A DNA stretch of 15,821 nucleotides from CAZSCF01 sp964547585 (GCA_964547585.1 CAZJOI010000018.1:1-15821), one strand, 5' to 3'. Positions 6,236 to 13,670 are shown, numbered from the stretch's first letter. A program made the numbers and translations. Notes: a model not told the origin generated them from the sequence alone.

Positions 6236-6466
6236 AGGCGATGATGAGGCAATCACCTCGGAGCTATGGAAAGAAATCTTTTTCAAGAAAGTAAAATCCA
6301 TCGGGTAAGCCCGTAACAGCTGTAATCGAGAGTATTTAGTATACAGTATTTAGTATCTAGTATATTTTTTATACAAAATACCTAATACAAAATACAAGAT
6401 ACTAAAATAAGGTGGTACCACGCCAAGAGCGTCCTTATATGTTTTAAGGATGTTTTTTATTTTTTA
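6236..6466 (+). promoter_or_regulatory. T-box riboswitch controlling ileS
   Basis: A T-box leader reads uncharged tRNA: the specifier pairs with the anticodon and the T-box bulge with the free acceptor end, which prevents termination. The T-box sequence AAGGTGGTACCACG is at 6409-6422. The antiterminator is explicit: ATAAGG (6407-6412) pairs with CCTTAT (6433-6438) and ACGC with GCGT, leaving the bulge. A short hairpin GAGG-CAATCA-CCTC (6246-6259) shows an isoleucine codon ATC (6252-6254) in its loop. Then come AGCT/AGCT and ATGG/CCAT helices, an AGTA motif (6290-6293) and CGGG/CCCG (6302-6313) followed by TAACAGC. This order resembles, as I remember it, actinobacterial ileS T-boxes with ultrashort stem I. 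Stem III (about 6331-6405) is made of TATTTAGTATC-like repeats. T-box identity is seen; the subclass is inferred. Confidence 0.93.
6432..6466 (+). terminator. Regulated terminator of the ileS T-box
   Basis: TCCTTA (6432-6437) pairs with TAAGGA (6445-6450) around a seven-base loop, followed by a long T-rich run. CCTTA is shared with the antiterminator, so the two folds exclude each other, which points to control of transcription rather than translation. Confidence 0.85.
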
Positions 6467-6479
6467 AATTTATAATTTT

Positions 6480-9410
6480 ATGTTCAAGAAAATCGATTCA
6501 AAATTAAAGCTGCCTGAGATGGAAAAAGAAGTGTTGAAATTTTGGAATGAAAATAATATTTTTGAGAAATCTTTGGAAAATCGCAAAGATGCCAAAATCT
6601 ACAGTTTCTATGATGGGCCACCTTTTGCGACGGGTACTCCGCATTATGGACATTTGGTTGGTAGCGTCATGAAAGATGCAGTGCCAAGATATTGGACAAT
6701 GAAAGGTTTTAATGTGCCGAGAAAATGGGGATGGGATTGCCATGGACTACCGATCGAAAATATTGCTGAAAAGGAACTGGGCATCAAGCATAAAAACGAA
6801 ATCGAAAAAATGGGCGTGGAAAAATTCAATGAATTTTGCCGCAGTAAAGTTCTGAAATATGTTGATGAATGGGAAGCTGTGATTAATCGCTTGGGTCGTT
6901 GGGCAGATATGAAAAACAGTTACAAAACCATGGACCTGTCTTTTATGGAATCAGTTTGGTGGGTTTTTAAGGAGCTTTTTGATAAGGGTCTAATTTATGA
7001 GGGACATCGCATCATGCATATTTGTACTCGTTGTGAGACGACTCTTTCACAATCAGAAGTAGCTGAAGGATATAAGGACATTAAAGATTTGTCCGCGACA
7101 GTAAAATTTGAGCTTACTGACGAACCTGGAACTTTTGTTTTGGCTTGGACAACAACACCATGGACATTGATTGGAAATGCGGCATTGGCAGTTGGAGAAG
7201 ATATAGAATATGCAAAAATAAAATTTGAAGATGCTAATTACATTTTAGCTAAAAATCTGCTAGAAGGAGTATTTAAGGATAAAAAATATGAAACAATTTC
7301 CGAATTTAAAGGCAAGGATTTGGTTGGTAAAAAATATAAACCCCTGTTTGATTATTATGTGGGCAAAGGTTTGGAAAACGAAAAAAATGGCTGGAAGATT
7401 TATGCTGGAGAGTTTGTGACGACTGAAGAGGGAACGGGTGTAGTACATATTGCACCGGCCTTTGGAGAAGATGACGCCAAAATGGGACAGCAATACAAAT
7501 TGCCGTTTGTTCAACATGTTGGTATGGATGGAATTATCAAGGAAGAGGCGATTGATTTTGCTGGTATGAGTGTGAAACCGGAAGGTGACCCCTCAACAGG
7601 CTCGGGGCAAGCTCATCAAAAGACAGATATTGAAGTTATAAAATATTTGGCCAAAAATAGTCTGCTTTTTGCCAAGGAAAAATATGAACACAGTTATCCG
7701 CATTGTTGGAGATGCGATACGCCGCTGATTAATTATGCAACTTCGTCTTGGTTTGTGAATATTACAAAAATTAAAGATGAAATGCTGAAGCAAGCCAAGA
7801 AAATAAATTGGATGCCAGAACATTTGAAAGAAGGGCGTTTTGGCAACTGGCTTGAAGGTGCGCGTGATTGGTCAATTTCTCGCCAGCGCTACTGGGCATC
7901 AGTTATGCCGATTTGGAAATGCGAATGTGGGGAGATGAAAGTTTTTGGATCAGTTAAGGAATTGGAAGAAATATCTGGAGAAAAAATCAATGATATTCAC
8001 AAGCATATTGTGGATAAAATAACTTTCAAATGCGAAAAATGCGCCCATTCGACAAGCTCAGGGCAAGGTGGAGTTATGAAAAGAATTCCAGATGTTTTGG
8101 ATACCTGGTTTGATAGTGGCTCAATGCCATATGCGGAGGTCCACTATCCTTTTGAAAATAAAGAATCTTTTGACAAAACTTTCCCAGCTGAATTTATTGC
8201 TGAAGGCGTGGATCAGACAAGATGCTGGTTCTATTATTTACATGCTATTTCAACAGCCATTAAAAAATCCAATGCCTATCAGAATGTTATTGCAAACGGA
8301 ATTGTTCTGGCTGAAGATGGCAAGAAGATGTCCAAGAGACTAAATAATTATCCTGATCCAACTGAAATTTTTGATAAATATGGAGCGGATGCTTTGCGAT
8401 TTTATCTTTTAAGTTCGCCAGTGGTAACCGCGGAAACAATTAATTTCAAGGAATCAGAGGTAGGTGAATTGGTTCGGGGAATGCTGCGTATGCTTTGGAA
8501 TTCTTATTCCTTCTTTGTGTTGTATGCGAATATCGATGGATTTAAACCAAATATAAAATATAAACCACAAGCTACAAATCTATTGGACAGCTGGATTGTT
8601 TCAGAATTGAATATTTTAATGAAAGATGTTAATGAAAACATGGAAAAATATGAACTCAATAAAACCGTGAGATTATTTCCAAAATTTATCGATAATCTTT
8701 CTAATTGGTATATCAGAAGATCGAGAAAAAGATTTTGGAAGTCTGAAGATGATGGAGATAAAAAAGTGGCCTATGAAACATTACACTATGTTTTGGTAGA
8801 GCTATCAAAGTTAATGGCGCCATTTTGTCCTTTTATTGCTGAAGAAATTTACAAAAATCTCACGAACGAAGAGTCGGTGCATCTGGCTGACTTTCCATTA
8901 GCGAATGAAAAATTGATTGATGAAAAATTAAATGAAGAAATGGAAAAAGCCAGAATGATTATTACAGAGGCACTGCAAATGAGAGCCAAGGCTGGAATAA
9001 AAGTCAGACAACCACTTCTAGAATTGAAATTCAAAAATTACGATTTGAGAAAAGAATTGGTTGAAATTATCAAAGAAGAAGTTAATGTAAAAAATGTTTC
9101 TTTTGACAAAAATATTAGGGAAGAGTTAGAGCTAAACACTGAAATCAGCGAAGATTTGAAGCTGGAAGGCCAGGCGCGTGAGGCGATTAGGTTTATCCAG
9201 GAGATGCGCAAGGAGGCTGGGTATGAGGTTGACAATCGCATAATTGTGTGGCATGCTGGTCTGAAGGAGGTCTTTGAAAAATTCGGTGATCTAATTGCCA
9301 AAGAAGTGCTAGCCAACGAACTAGAAGCTGGCAATATGGAAAAATCTGATCTAGAAAAAGATTTTGTCGTCGACGGAGAAAGTATTAAGTTACAGATAAA
9401 AAAAGTTTGA
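6480..9410 (+). CDS. ileS: Isoleucyl-tRNA synthetase
   Basis: Class Ia synthetase that charges tRNA-Ile and edits misactivated valine. The 976-residue product has the N-terminal GPPFATGTPHYGH with HIGH-like HYGH (55-58), the WGWDCHGLPIE segment, the editing (CP1) domain with AWTTTPWTL and EEGTGVVHIAPAFGEDD, the SWFVNITKIK and RDWSISRQRYWA segments, VLDTWFDSG, KMSKR (616-620) and the anticodon-binding domain. Cysteine pairs at 182/185, 409/412 and 518/521 are probable zinc sites. Two short in-frame inserts, GDPSTGSGQA (about 371-378) and HSTSSGQ (523-529), are translations of one repeat. The gene lies behind a T-box, has no Shine-Dalgarno sequence, and is followed by a small gene before a terminator. 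Confidence 0.98.
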   Translation: MFKKIDSKLKLPEMEKEVLKFWNENNIFEKSLENRKDAKIYSFYDGPPFATGTPHYGHLVGSVMKDAVPRYWTMKGFNVPRKWGWDCHGLPIENIAEKELGIKHKNEIEKMGVEKFNEFCRSKVLKYVDEWEAVINRLGRWADMKNSYKTMDLSFMESVWWVFKELFDKGLIYEGHRIMHICTRCETTLSQSEVAEGYKDIKDLSATVKFELTDEPGTFVLAWTTTPWTLIGNAALAVGEDIEYAKIKFEDANYILAKNLLEGVFKDKKYETISEFKGKDLVGKKYKPLFDYYVGKGLENEKNGWKIYAGEFVTTEEGTGVVHIAPAFGEDDAKMGQQYKLPFVQHVGMDGIIKEEAIDFAGMSVKPEGDPSTGSGQAHQKTDIEVIKYLAKNSLLFAKEKYEHSYPHCWRCDTPLINYATSSWFVNITKIKDEMLKQAKKINWMPEHLKEGRFGNWLEGARDWSISRQRYWASVMPIWKCECGEMKVFGSVKELEEISGEKINDIHKHIVDKITFKCEKCAHSTSSGQGGVMKRIPDVLDTWFDSGSMPYAEVHYPFENKESFDKTFPAEFIAEGVDQTRCWFYYLHAISTAIKKSNAYQNVIANGIVLAEDGKKMSKRLNNYPDPTEIFDKYGADALRFYLLSSPVVTAETINFKESEVGELVRGMLRMLWNSYSFFVLYANIDGFKPNIKYKPQATNLLDSWIVSELNILMKDVNENMEKYELNKTVRLFPKFIDNLSNWYIRRSRKRFWKSEDDGDKKVAYETLHYVLVELSKLMAPFCPFIAEEIYKNLTNEESVHLADFPLANEKLIDEKLNEEMEKARMIITEALQMRAKAGIKVRQPLLELKFKNYDLRKELVEIIKEEVNVKNVSFDKNIREELELNTEISEDLKLEGQAREAIRFIQEMRKEAGYEVDNRIIVWHAGLKEVFEKFGDLIAKEVLANELEAGNMEKSDLEKDFVVDGESIKLQIKKV
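7590..7613 (+). repeat. Repeat insert in ileS, copy 1 (STGSGQA)
   Basis: A 24-base stretch (CCTCAACAGGCTCGGGGCAA and following) gives PSTGSGQA in the editing-domain region. It matches copy 2 at 8047-8070 at most positions over 24 bases, although the two encode parts of the protein that are not homologous. Confidence 0.6.
8047..8070 (+). repeat. Repeat insert in ileS, copy 2 (STSSGQ)
   Basis: The stretch starting ATTCGACAAGCTCAGGGCAA gives HSTSSGQ between C521 of a CXXC pair and GGVMKRIPDVLDTW, which are normally almost adjacent. Same frame of reading as copy 1 and the same peptide type. Confidence 0.65.
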
Positions 9411-9438
9411 AAAATCTTAATGGGTGAGGGGAAGGTTT

Positions 9439-9582
9439 ATGCGAATTTTTGATATTTGTGTTTCAATGTGGGACGCTTATTGTAAAAAGCGCGATGAAAA
9501 ATTTTTTCTCAGGAAGTATATGGCAGGCGGTGAAGGCAAGTGTTCATTTTATCGATTGAAAAGGGCACGTGCCAGAAAGTAA
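9439..9582 (+). CDS. Small basic protein of 47 residues, unknown
   Basis: I do not recognise it. The frame begins MRIFDICVSMWDAYCKKRDE and ends RLKRARARK; it holds three cysteines (7, 15, 35), several aromatic residues and a strongly basic C-terminus, which could contact nucleic acid. A purine-rich GAGGGGAAGG lies just upstream of the ATG, one of the better ribosome binding sites in the window. It starts 28 bases after ileS and ends 15 bases before a terminator hairpin, so it probably is the last gene of the ileS transcript and would share its T-box control. Short length limits certainty. Confidence 0.55.
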   Translation: MRIFDICVSMWDAYCKKRDEKFFLRKYMAGGEGKCSFYRLKRARARK

Positions 9583-9597
9583 AAAATAGAACAACTG

Positions 9598-9630
9598 AAG
9601 GGCTTCACAGTATTATTTGTGAAGCCTTTT
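9598..9630 (+). terminator. Rho-independent terminator after the ileS unit
   Basis: GGCTTCACA (9601-9609) pairs perfectly with TGTGAAGCC (9618-9626) around an eight-base loop and is followed by TTTT. The flanking AAG/TTT extends the stem. It separates ileS and the small gene from recO. Confidence 0.85.
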
Positions 9631-9655
9631 AAAATTGCCAATTCAAACATATAAT
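9627..9655 (+). promoter_or_regulatory. Putative recO promoter, leaderless transcript
   Basis: A perfect TATAAT at 9650-9655 ends six bases before the recO ATG. The -35 candidate at 17-base spacing, TTTTAA (9627-9632), is poor. No Shine-Dalgarno sequence precedes the ATG, so a leaderless transcript is probable. Confidence 0.5.
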
Positions 9656-9661
9656 TAGACT

Positions 9662-10423
9662 ATGGACTATAAATATACAGGTATAATTTTAGGTAAGCGG
9701 GATGTGGGCGAAACAGATCGGATATATACGATTTATACTTTTGAAATGGGTAAAATCAGAGTTTTGGCTAAAGGAGTAAGAAGATCCAAGGCTAAGCTGG
9801 CTGGTTATCTGGAACCCATTACTCAAGCGGAAATTTTTATTGCCAAAACTAAGGGTCTGGGTAAAATAACTGGCTCAATTGTTAGTAATAATTTTCCTTA
9901 CATCAAATCAAACATAGAATCCATGATGCAGGTTTTTTATGTCTTCAAACTTTTGGAAAAAATAATTTCCGAGCAATGCCAAGATGAAAATATTTCCAAT
10001 TTGCTGAAAAATTATCTGGAGGTTATGGAAGAATTGTCAGCTGAAGAAAATCCAAAAAATGAAAACAAGAAAAATATTCTGACGCTAGGTTTTCTATTCA
10101 AATTTTTGAGTGAATTGGGCTACCAAGTAGAAGCTGGCAAGTGTGTTCGTTGTGGAAAGAAGCTTGTTTCAGGGGAAAATTACTTTAGTGCTAAGCGTGG
10201 AGGAGTTTTGTGTTGGGGTTGTTCTTCGGAGGAGAACCAGAAAGTAAAGATCAATGACGAATCAATAAAATTTATCCGGATATTTTTGAAAAATAAACTA
10301 GGAAATCTGCCTAAAATTGATGCCACCAGCAAAGACATCAATCAAATAAAAATTATTTTCTCTGATTTTCTGAGCTGGGTTTTTGGCGAAACGGGTCTGG
10401 CGGGCAAGGGGTTTTTATGGTAA
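9662..10423 (+). CDS. recO: DNA repair protein RecO
   Basis: RecO acts with RecR to load RecA on SSB-coated single strands and anneals strands in the RecF pathway. The product of 253 residues has the family layout: an N-terminal OB-fold beginning YTGIILGKRDVGETDRIYTI with KGVRRSKAKLAGYLEP, a helical middle, and a zinc ribbon with C161, C164, C184 and C187 (CVRC and CWGC). Length is normal. The C-terminus ends in GETGLAGKGFLW. It appears to be transcribed alone, between the terminator at 9598 and the palindrome at 10446. Confidence 0.95.
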   Translation: MDYKYTGIILGKRDVGETDRIYTIYTFEMGKIRVLAKGVRRSKAKLAGYLEPITQAEIFIAKTKGLGKITGSIVSNNFPYIKSNIESMMQVFYVFKLLEKIISEQCQDENISNLLKNYLEVMEELSAEENPKNENKKNILTLGFLFKFLSELGYQVEAGKCVRCGKKLVSGENYFSAKRGGVLCWGCSSEENQKVKINDESIKFIRIFLKNKLGNLPKIDATSKDINQIKIIFSDFLSWVFGETGLAGKGFLW

Positions 10424-10445
10424 AATATTAATGCTAACTAATTAA

Positions 10446-10471
10446 CGAATATTTTTAATAAAAAATATTCG
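10446..10471. terminator. A/T palindrome after recO
   Basis: CGAATATTTTT and AAAAATATTCG form a perfect 11-bp stem with the loop AATA. No T-run follows, so termination is uncertain; it works equally on both strands and abuts a second, G/C-rich palindrome. Confidence 0.45.
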
Positions 10472-10516
10472 CCAAGGGTTAATCCCTGCCTACCGGCAGG
10501 TAGGCGCCTTGGGCGG
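10470..10516. repeat. Nested G/C-rich palindromic element
   Basis: The outer arms CGCCAAGG and CCTTGGGCG enclose CCTGCC-TACC-GGCAGG, which can also fold as CTACC-GGCA-GGTAG. Read on the minus strand it would code for RLPAGRQG. It shares the CGCCCAAGG-type sequence with the insert inside tgt and the CCTGCC/GGCAGG arms with the insert inside argS. Confidence 0.65.
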
Positions 10517-10529
10517 AAAAAACAAAAGA

Positions 10530-12452
10530 ATGTCTCTATCTGATATAAAAAATAAATTATACAAAAAAGAGGAAGAAAAAGATCTTTATCATCATGCGGA
10601 AAGTGAATTTGATGCACGCTCATCCTTGGCTGGAAGCGAAGAGGCGGTTGAAAAATTCTCACCAAAAGATGAAAAATGGGTTGATCCCAACACTGTATAT
10701 GAAAAAAGAAAGAAAAAAATAAAAATTGCCGCAATTGCTACGGTAGTTGTTTTGCTACTCATTGTTTCCTTCGTGGCATTTTTCAAAATCAGACAGGCAT
10801 CTTTTAGCTCTGAAAGGGTTATTCTATCTGCACAAGGGCTAGAAGAAGTGAAAAGCGGAAAGCTAATAGCCTATGAAATAACCTACAAGAATGAAAATCG
10901 GGCTAATTTGCAAAACGCAACTCTCAGATTAAGTTATCCGGAAAACTTTCGTCCTGAGGAAAATCCAAATTTCAAAGAAGAAAGTCCAACGACGGGAACC
11001 TATTTTTTGGGAGAAATAGGTGGGGAAGAAGAGAAAAAGATTATTTTTAATGCAAAAACATACAGCTCAAGCGAAAATTTGGCCTATCTGAAAATGGAAC
11101 TTTCGTATACACCTTCTGTTTTGAGTAGTATCTATGTTTCAAGGTCACAATATGGGATTGCCCTTGTTACCGCGCCAATTTCATTGGATATTTTAGCTCC
11201 ACAAGTTGTCGCCAATGGGGATCTTGTAGAATATACAATAAACTATAAAAATTTGGACAGCGTGGATATTGAAGATCTACAAATTAGTATAGATTACCCA
11301 AGCGGATTTAGTTTTGCTGTTTCAGATCCGGAAGTTTCAGAAAGAGATAATACTTGGTACATCGGACGCCTTTCAGTTGGACGAGAAGGCAAGATAAGAA
11401 TCAAGGGAAAATTAGAAGGTCAAAATGATGAAATCAGAAGGGCTGTTGCTTATGCGGGAATTGTCAAAAATGAACATTTTTTGAGCTATATTGAAAAAAA
11501 GGCCGAAACCAGGGTTGTTTATCCAGATCTTGGAATCGTACAAATTGTAAACGGCTTAGATAATCTCTATATAAACGCAGGAGATATGTTGAACTATGAA
11601 ATACAATTTGGGAATACCAGCAACGAAACCCTCAAAGACTTGATCGTCACGGAGCAAATCGATAGTCCAATATTGGATTATTCAACCCTGAGTCTTGGGA
11701 AGGGTGGTTACTTTGATGCCAACAAAAAAATTATTACATGGAAGGGCGCGGATAATGGAAAATTGGCAAAATTAGCTGCCGGAGAAAGAGGTGTAATAAA
11801 GTTTAGCGTAAAAGTAAAAGAAATTATTCCAACTGAAAGCGTTTTGGATAAAAATTTCATATTTTCAAGTTTAGCCAGAATAGATAGTGCGGACATCGAT
11901 TCTCCAATTAAGGAAAATAAAATAATTTCCGGAAACCAAATTAATTTTAAACTTAATTCGAAATTAGTTTTGGATTCACGTGGACTTTATACTAACACTG
12001 CTATCCTAAACTCTGGGCCTGTACCACCGGTAGTTGGTCAAGAGACTACATATACGATAAAATGGTTAGCCATGAATATCTTTAATGATGTAACGGATGC
12101 GAAAGTGACGGCTGTTTTACCTACCAATGTTTCCCTAACTGGCAAAGTTGTTCCTGAAAATTCAAAATTTACTTATAATGAAAGAAATAATACAGTGATT
12201 TGGAACATCGGAAAACTTAATGCAGGAGCGGGAATTACATCGCAAGCCGAAGAGTTTACTTTTCAGATAAAATTAACTCCGCTTCCAGGCCAAGTGGGAA
12301 GTGACGTGCAACTTGTTGGTCCGGCCACATTTACGGCTAAAGATCTATTTACTGGCGAAGATTTAACAACATCCATTAAGGAAAAAACAACCTATTTGAC
12401 AGAGGATCAGACAGTTACTTCCGGAAAAGTTCAGGCAGCAGCGACCGAATAG
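10530..12452 (+). CDS. Single-pass membrane protein with DUF11-like repeats
   Basis: Probably a surface protein whose large outer part is built of beta-sandwich repeats; a molecular role is not evident. From the chosen start the product has 640 residues: a charged cytoplasmic head (1-63), one membrane segment (about 66-85), then an outer region with at least four repeats, each opening with a YxITYKN-type strand (YEITYKNENRANL, YTINYKNLDSVDIED, YEIQFGNTSNETLKD, YTIKWLAMNIFNDV) and continuing with a TLRLSYPENF-type strand, as in DUF11 domains. No sortase motif or C-terminal anchor is seen. I prefer ATG at 10530; an upstream TTG at 10509 lies in the palindromic element and would add seven residues. 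tgt follows after nine bases, so both are likely co-transcribed although their functions seem unrelated. Confidence 0.82.
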   Translation: MSLSDIKNKLYKKEEEKDLYHHAESEFDARSSLAGSEEAVEKFSPKDEKWVDPNTVYEKRKKKIKIAAIATVVVLLLIVSFVAFFKIRQASFSSERVILSAQGLEEVKSGKLIAYEITYKNENRANLQNATLRLSYPENFRPEENPNFKEESPTTGTYFLGEIGGEEEKKIIFNAKTYSSSENLAYLKMELSYTPSVLSSIYVSRSQYGIALVTAPISLDILAPQVVANGDLVEYTINYKNLDSVDIEDLQISIDYPSGFSFAVSDPEVSERDNTWYIGRLSVGREGKIRIKGKLEGQNDEIRRAVAYAGIVKNEHFLSYIEKKAETRVVYPDLGIVQIVNGLDNLYINAGDMLNYEIQFGNTSNETLKDLIVTEQIDSPILDYSTLSLGKGGYFDANKKIITWKGADNGKLAKLAAGERGVIKFSVKVKEIIPTESVLDKNFIFSSLARIDSADIDSPIKENKIISGNQINFKLNSKLVLDSRGLYTNTAILNSGPVPPVVGQETTYTIKWLAMNIFNDVTDAKVTAVLPTNVSLTGKVVPENSKFTYNERNNTVIWNIGKLNAGAGITSQAEEFTFQIKLTPLPGQVGSDVQLVGPATFTAKDLFTGEDLTTSIKEKTTYLTEDQTVTSGKVQAAATE

Positions 12453-12461
12453 GATAAATCT

Positions 12462-13601
12462 ATGTTTGAAATAATAAAAAAAGAAGAAAAAAAACGCCTC
12501 GGTGTCTTGAAGACAAAAAGCGGAGAAATTAAATCTCCGTTTTTTATGCCGGACGCGACCTATGGATTTGTCAGATCGCTTAGTAAAGATGATTTGGAAA
12601 AAAATGGCGTTGAACCGATGGTGGTGAATACTTACCATTTGTATCTTCAGCCCGGAACGGATTTGATTAAAAAGGCTAAAGGTATTCATGGTTTTATGAA
12701 TTGGGACAGCCCCTTGCTTTCAGACAGCGGAGGATATCAAGTTTTTTCTTTGATTCACAAAAATCCCAAAATGGGAGAGATAAATGATGACGGAGTTATT
12801 TTTCGTTCGCCACTGGATGGCTCTAAGCATGAGATTACTCCGGAAAAATCCATTCAAATTCAATTTGATTTGGGCGTGGATATGATAGTTTGTTTTGATG
12901 ATCCGCCACCTAATTCAGATAGCAAAGCAAAAATAACCAGAGCGGTGGAAAGAACGATTGCTTGGGCGGAGCGTTGTATGATTGAATATAAAAAACAACT
13001 AAAAGTTAGAAAAATTAAAAAAGAAAAAAGGCCGTTAATTTTTTGTGTAATTCAAGGTGGAGAGTATTTGGACTTGAGAAAAAAATGTGTTGAAGAGCTA
13101 ATAAAAATAGGATTCTCCGCCCAAGGCGGACCAGCCTTGGGCTGGGATGGTTATGGTTTTGGCGCCAGACACTTGGATGCGGAAGGAAATTTTTTGGAAG
13201 AAGTTTTGCGTTTCACCGCCGATCTTATTCCGGATCAGGCACTACGTTTTGCTTTGGGAGTTGGAACGCCAGAGGATATTGTTCGCTGTGCCAATATGGG
13301 CTGGGATATGTTTGATTGTGTGATTCCAACAAGAGAAGGCAGACACGGCAGACTTTTTATTCGCAAAAATAATTTTCAAAATTTGGTTGGGGATTTCTAT
13401 GAAACGATTAATATTAATAATGAAAAATACAAAGAAGATTTTTCAGTCATCGATGATAATTGCGACTGCGAACTTTGCAGAAATTATTCCAAAAGTTATT
13501 TGCGTTATTTGTTTGTTAAAAAAGAACCGCTGGCCATGCGCCTAGCAGCCATGCACAATCTCAAGTTTTATATGGACCTCATGAAAAAACTGAGGGGATG
13601 A
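12462..13601 (+). CDS. tgt: tRNA-guanine transglycosylase
   Basis: Exchanges guanine at tRNA position 34 (GUN anticodons) for a queuine-type base. The 379-residue product has the TIM-barrel landmarks by analogy to the Zymomonas enzyme: D88 in SDSGGYQVFSL, D146 in CFDDPPPN, Q198 in VIQGGEY, the nucleophile D285 in MFDCVIPTREGRHGR, and the zinc site C334, C336, C339, H365. Catalytic residues are thus present. Two points are odd. Residues 219-228 (SAQGGPALGW) are a palindromic in-frame insert between KIGF and DGYG. The substrate loop, GGLAVGE in typical bacterial enzymes, reads GARHLDA here (234-240), and FDEC is FDDP, so the base preference may differ from preQ1. The start lies nine bases after the preceding gene and has no clear Shine-Dalgarno sequence. 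Confidence 0.95.
   Translation: MFEIIKKEEKKRLGVLKTKSGEIKSPFFMPDATYGFVRSLSKDDLEKNGVEPMVVNTYHLYLQPGTDLIKKAKGIHGFMNWDSPLLSDSGGYQVFSLIHKNPKMGEINDDGVIFRSPLDGSKHEITPEKSIQIQFDLGVDMIVCFDDPPPNSDSKAKITRAVERTIAWAERCMIEYKKQLKVRKIKKEKRPLIFCVIQGGEYLDLRKKCVEELIKIGFSAQGGPALGWDGYGFGARHLDAEGNFLEEVLRFTADLIPDQALRFALGVGTPEDIVRCANMGWDMFDCVIPTREGRHGRLFIRKNNFQNLVGDFYETININNEKYKEDFSVIDDNCDCELCRNYSKSYLRYLFVKKEPLAMRLAAMHNLKFYMDLMKKLRG
13116..13145 (+). repeat. 30-bp double-palindrome insert in tgt
   Basis: Two tandem hairpins, TCCGCC-CAA-GGCGGA and CCAGCC-TTG-GGCTGG, which together also form a 9-bp palindrome (GCCCAAGGC / GCCTTGGGC). It is exactly ten codons and splits the conserved GFDGY segment of Tgt. The CCGCCCAAGGC part recurs (inverted) at 10505-10516. 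Confidence 0.7.
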
Positions 13602-13613
13602 AATAAACAACCA

Positions 13614-13634
13614 CTTGGACATTGAATGTCCAAG
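13614..13634 (-). repeat. REP-like palindrome, copy 1 (inverted)
   Basis: Arms CTTGGACATT and AATGTCCAAG around one central base, G here and C in the other three copies, so this copy is the reverse complement. Flanking CA/TG lengthen the stem to 12 bp. Confidence 0.85.
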
Positions 13635-13670
13635 TGAGGAGTAAGTTGGTATAAAAAAAGTTATCCACAC

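Noticed and set aside
10509..10529. TTG start for the DUF11-like protein
   Set aside because: It falls inside the palindromic element with no ribosome binding site; ATG at 10530 fits better, though not proven.
10438..10734. Minus-strand open frame over the recO/DUF11 gap containing RLPAGRQG
   Set aside because: It is the complement of a strong gene plus palindromic repeats; the peptide only reflects the repeat.
13661..13669. Perfect DnaA-box-like TTATCCACA between tgt and the RAYT gene
   Set aside because: A single box with no second box nearby, no dnaA or dnaN and no origin-like cluster; most likely chance.
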